From: Phascolarctos cinereus | Taxonomy: Eukaryota; Chordata; Mammalia; Diprotodontia; Phascolarctidae | Assembly (NCBI RefSeq): GCF_002099425.1 | Contig: NW_018344334.1 | Coordinates: 173,501 to 237,500, forward strand | Direction of reading: 5' to 3' | Length of the DNA: 64,000 nt | In this document: piece after piece, positions 60,286 through 64,000 of the stretch | How positions within the stretch are numbered: the first letter of the stretch is position 1 | Layout of the letters: each line of letters begins with the position of its first letter | Notes under the pieces: generated by a model | What the model was told of the DNA's origin: nothing | The model's database searches: none | The model's input: only the letters and a program-made list of their open reading frames with translations | Program-made: the position numbers and the translations under genes

Positions 60286-61574
60286 GATAACTTGAAGGAA
60301 AGGCCAGGGATCACCATTTTCATGGCTAACATTGCCATTTCATCTATTTAGTCTCACAGTATTCTATTTTAGAGCCTTTGCCATTTTTAGGCTTGCTTAC
60401 CACATGTCTCTGTTATTCTGGTGTTAGAAATATCTTTGGGAAGTTATTGAGCTCAGCAATTTGAGTAATTCATCAGCTCTCAAACTTAGGATGTATTGTT
60501 ACCAGTGCTGAGCCACACTGTAGGAAGGACAGAAATGCTCCCCTTTAGTACCTCCTTTGATTGCTATTAGATGTTTTTTTGGTCATAGCCATGGACATCA
60601 TAAGAACCGTCTATAACCCCTGTTCATTTGCAGTCTGCACCAAAGCATTTTCTTTTTTTCCCATTATTCATTGAAACGAAGAAAAGGTACAAACCATGTC
60701 ATTTATACCTGACTTCTTTGACTTTAGAGTAAATCCCTGTGTCTGAAATGCTGTCTTACAATCCTAAAGCTGTACCAATCCTATGATTGCTGCTAACAAA
60801 ATGACAAAAGAGAAACAGTTCTTCCTTTGTTTCAAGCTAAGGTTAAAAGTTAAAAGAACTTTCTTTTAAATATCTCACCTAATCCAAAATATCTAGCTAT
60901 CACACAGCCTTATCAGGTTCCTTGATAAATGTCAGTAGTAGCAGTGACCTTGAACCACAAAAACAAGCAACTTCTCATTTAACATGATCTTTTGGAAATT
61001 GATATCCTGAAATACAAACCACCATAAGCCATTCTCCTTTCTAAGCCCTCATATTTCTAATTTCCCTTCCAAAGATCAGAATGGTCTATACTGCATATGT
61101 GAACATGGAGGAATATGAACTTGTTGTCCTCTGGGAAATCTGATTTTTCAGGTCTAGACTATCTTTGTCCATTACACTGTCTATCCCTTAGTCATCTCCC
61201 CCCCACCCCATTATTGATACCGCCTTACTCTTACACTGTTCCTTTTTTTTGGAACCCCATTTATTTTGTTCCTCTATATCCGGGAATTTTCAGGCTAGGA
61301 ACTTCCTATTTCCTAGCTGATTACTGCCTCCCTGACACTAACCCCAGGGGTTGGAAACATAATAGACCTGCCTGGGCTATCCCCTTTCCCTAACAAAACT
61401 CCTTAGAAACTCTGATCCAGGATCTTTGAAACCTTCCCTTGAAGCTGTGCAAACTGCCATAATGTGCAACCTGAGAGAGCTGCTACGATCTCCAAATTGA
61501 GGCAGGTGTGTAAGTTATCCTGAAACAATGGGCCTAGGACTATGATGGACTTCCTTCTACACCCTGGTTTCTTC
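60286..61574. other. Unique DNA, about 1.3 kb
   Basis: No repeat recognised. The open frame at 61115-61393 (92 codons) has no domain, and its TTTTTTTT/CCCC runs suggest chance. Parts near 60300-60520 and 60660-60900 are candidate conserved DNA by composition only. Confidence 0.45.
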
Positions 61575-61700
61575 ACTTCTTTGATGGCATATGAAGCCTA
61601 TGGACCCCTTCTTAGAAGAGATTTTTAAATACATAAAACAAAATATCTGTGTATTACTAAGAAAACCAATGATATTGAAATAGCAAAACAAAACAAAAAA
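61575..61700 (+). mobile_element. hAT-like DNA transposon relic
   Basis: ATGAAGCCTATGGACCCCTT, TTTTTAAATACATAAAACAA, AAAACCAATGATATTGAAAT match the family at 6541, 8056 and 58565. Confidence 0.75.
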
Positions 61701-61915
61701 CTTCTCCTATGACATGAAGACCTTACCTCCAGTCTTTCCGTCAATACCTTTGATTATATCCCTTCCAAGCTCCTTCTCAGTCTTGTTGTATAGAGCTTAA
61801 CCATACCACCTTCTCCCCTTTCCCCCCTCCCCCACACTAAGTTTGGGATTTTGAAGGGGTAAGCCAAATTAGTAATATCAATCCCAGTCTTAGTGTGATA
61901 AGATTGGTTATAGGA
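61701..61915. other. Unique DNA
   Basis: Nothing recognised. Confidence 0.4.
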
Positions 61916-62045
61916 TTTAAAGATCACAGATCTAGAGCAGGAAAGAACCTTGGGGAAAATCTAATCCAACATCTTTATTTTATGGTTGAAGAAACTGGGG
62001 TACAGGGAGGTTTAGAAATTTATCCAAGGTCATACTGATTCCCTA
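61916..62045 (+). repeat. MIR3/L3b-like repeat
   Basis: CACAGATCTAGAGCAGGAAA, AAATCTAATCCAACATCTTT, TTGAAGAAACTGGGGTACAG. Confidence 0.65.
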
Positions 62046-62569
62046 ACTGCTCCTTTTTGTCCAAGACCGACTCAGGGTAGATCAAGGTCAGACTGAAGAA
62101 AAATAAGGCACTCAACCTAACATTTAACATCTTCTAGGAAAAATTTAATTAACAAGAGCATGGCCAGAGTATGCAGAAAGGATATAGTCATGATTTAGTT
62201 GAATACAGTTCCCTTGCTTGCTCATTTGTCAAGGTGGAATGCCTGGTCAAGCCAGTATAATAATCCTGAAGATCATTCAGCACCTCTCACTCTGGGCTTT
62301 CATATTTATGTGACCAGGAAGCTATGCCAGTCAAATCTTACTGCATTGGACAAAGTAAACTTTGAGGGCAATTTAATTGTGCTTTTGTGGAAAACTAGTC
62401 TCACCTATATCGAGTAGACACCTTGTTATAGATATTTGTAAGTTGGGAATTGTTGTTTCTTCCACGAGGGGCAAGCTTCTGCTGTAGGGATTGGTTTCAT
62501 GAGGACCAGCAGAAATGTTAATGCTTGCAAGGAGAAGGGGCACCTCTAAGGAGGGAAGAATAGAGAATG
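62046..62569. other. Unique DNA
   Basis: No recognised element. Confidence 0.4.
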
Positions 62570-63060
62570 GTGTTGTTATGGTTCAGAGTGAACAACTAGA
62601 AATGATCAGGTGCTCTGATGATTGCCTCAATTTTTTTTTCATTGAAGTATTTGACAAAGTCTTCTGCTGAGATAGAGAGGGAGGAGAAGGAAATGATCAG
62701 AAAGAACGTTGAAGGTTTGGAATACATGCTTCAGGAAATGGGAGAGAAGGTCAATCAGTGAAGACGAAAAGAATTGTTATGTAGCAATTATGGCCCAAAT
62801 GAGGTAATTTCCTAATGGGGATCTGTAATGGATTCAGTCATCTCATTGTTTGACTTCCTTCATCTGTGTTCAGATACATACATGCAGGAGTGGAGAAAGC
62901 AAATGGTGACAATCCATGGTTACAGTTTGGAAAGGGATGAACATTGTTAGGAAAAGAGGGCAAAAGATTCAGTGATAAAGAACGGTGTAAAATTAAACTG
63001 GTTAACAAGATATGGAGGGAAAAAAGTGAGGCCAGAACGGGGTTGAAAGATGAATGACCT
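62570..63060 (-). repeat. L2 5'-ward ORF2 fragment, antisense
   Basis: GATTGCCTCAATTTTTTTTT, CATTGAAGTATTTGACAAAG, TCTTCTGCTGAGATAGAGAG, GAAGGTTTGGAATACATG and GGGATCTGTAATGGATTCAG agree with antisense L2 upstream of the RT region, as in the 5.3-6.0 kb part of the first L2. Confidence 0.65.
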
Positions 63061-64000
63061 GGAAAAGCAAAGAAGAGTATAGTAGCAGTAGGTTATGATT
63101 GTTATCTTTAGTCCTTTGCCTTCTTTATAAGTATATGAATATAATGATTGAGAGTCAATCTTTGCTAGGGAAATAGAACATGTTTAAATTTCTAACATAC
63201 TCCAGTCATTTAAAAATGTTATTATTATTGTTATTATAGTCACACACTAATAGCTATAGTGAAGTCAGAAGACTTTAAGTCAAATAAATAAATCTTTAGA
63301 GCTGAAAAGATTATAAACAAAATGCTAATTTATAACAGACTAGTTCATTGACTTTCCCTTCTGCCTAATTCTCAACACTAGACTGTTCTAGAATTTATCT
63401 GTGTCATACTCCAAAAAGAGAGATATGTACTGTCATTTGATCTCATATCTCAGGTAACTAAAGAGAAGATGACTTTCTGAAGCAAATGCTTACTTTACTG
63501 TCCTTAAATAACCGCTACTTTGTGATATGATCTTATATAGAGAATATATACTCTGTGTGCATTATATATGAATGGTGACATGGGGTAATAGAGAAAAAGA
63601 GAAAGTGTTTACTTGGAATCAGAAAGATCTGGATTTGAGTTGAAACTGGGATACTTGCACTTAAGAGGCTACTTGTCACTTAACTTTGAATGACTCAGTA
63701 CTTTAGACTATTGACTAATGTGGTCTCCAAACTCTTTCTTGGTCTACACCCAACATCAGTAAATTCCATCCCCATCTCCGGGTGTGGAAGTTGGAGGAAG
63801 GATTTTCCCAAAATCTGTGTAGCTTTGCTGGGATAAATGTGCTGAGGCCCAAAAGGAAGAGGTTTATGAGTTTTAACATTGATCAGAGGGAGATAAAATG
63901 TGGGAGTACTGAGATCTCGTGGGTGAAAGATAGATGTGAATATGGACCCATAATTGACTGTCTCTAGAAGGGTGGGATTCTATTCATCTCACCTTCTGAC
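63061..64000. other. Mostly unique DNA, one possible MIR
   Basis: A sense MIR-like SINE is possible at 63574-63720 (GTTTACTTGGAATCAGAAAG, GGATTTGAGTTGAAACTGGG). Otherwise no repeat. The open frame at 63782-63967 has no recognised domain. Confidence 0.4.

Noticed and set aside
61115-61393. 92-codon plus-strand frame in unique DNA
   Set aside because: Contains T-run and C-run derived residues and no recognised motif. It has no promoter or splice signals I can support.

Overview
The window looks like non-coding nuclear DNA from a marsupial. It is AT-rich, contains no gene I can support, and is built largely of interspersed repeats. The marsupial call rests on many copies of tRNA-headed SINEs whose bodies run into the 'GGAGAAGGAAATGGCAAACCAC' type module and end in (CAACA)n tails (MAR1-type). 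It is also supported by half-L1 (HAL1) elements and L1 tails of the type I associate with opossums and Australian marsupials. The species cannot be fixed from the sequence. Older mammal-wide layers (MIR/CORE-SINEs, L2, L3/CR1, hAT-Charlie-like and mariner-like DNA transposon relics) lie beneath them. All longer open frames are low-complexity repeats or LINE remnants.

Layout: 1-3.3 kb is largely unique, with two MAR1 SINEs, each inside an older SINE. 3.3-6.1 kb is a long antisense L2. 6.1-8.7 kb holds an L1 tail, two hAT-like relics and unique DNA. 9-10.8 kb holds L2 and SINE pieces and a palindromic MITE. 11.4-14.5 kb is one antisense L2 split by several later insertions. 14.5-23.4 kb is a SINE-rich mosaic with nested MIRs, a mini-mariner, simple repeats and a tandem run of L2 tails. 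23.4-26.3 kb is an antisense L2 with a sense L2, a MIR and a MAR1 inserted in it. 26.3-30.3 kb is sparse in repeats. 30.4-31.4 kb is an antisense L3/CR1. 32.2-34.9 kb holds L2 copies, one split by a 724-base pure pyrimidine tract. 35.3-36.5 kb carries a diverged direct duplication. 36.6-39.5 kb is a HAL1. 41.5-42.7 kb is another antisense L2. 44.1-45.9 kb is a disrupted L1 tail with an AT-palindromic simple repeat. 45.9-49.5 kb is a second HAL1-like element. 50.6-52.1 kb is a short, internally deleted HAL1. 52.1-64 kb is a mix of unique DNA, L2, L3, MIR and L1 tails.

No genes act together here. The biological content is the history of retrotransposition: L1-driven (HAL1 and poly(A) SINEs), RTE-like-tailed SINEs (MAR1) and extinct L2/MIR, L3 and DNA transposons. 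Unique islands between the repeats could hold regulatory elements. One 106-bp segment at about 52.1 kb has exon-like splice signals but no recognised product. Repeat boundaries are read by eye and are usually good to about 5-20 bases. Family names are from memory, not from a database search.
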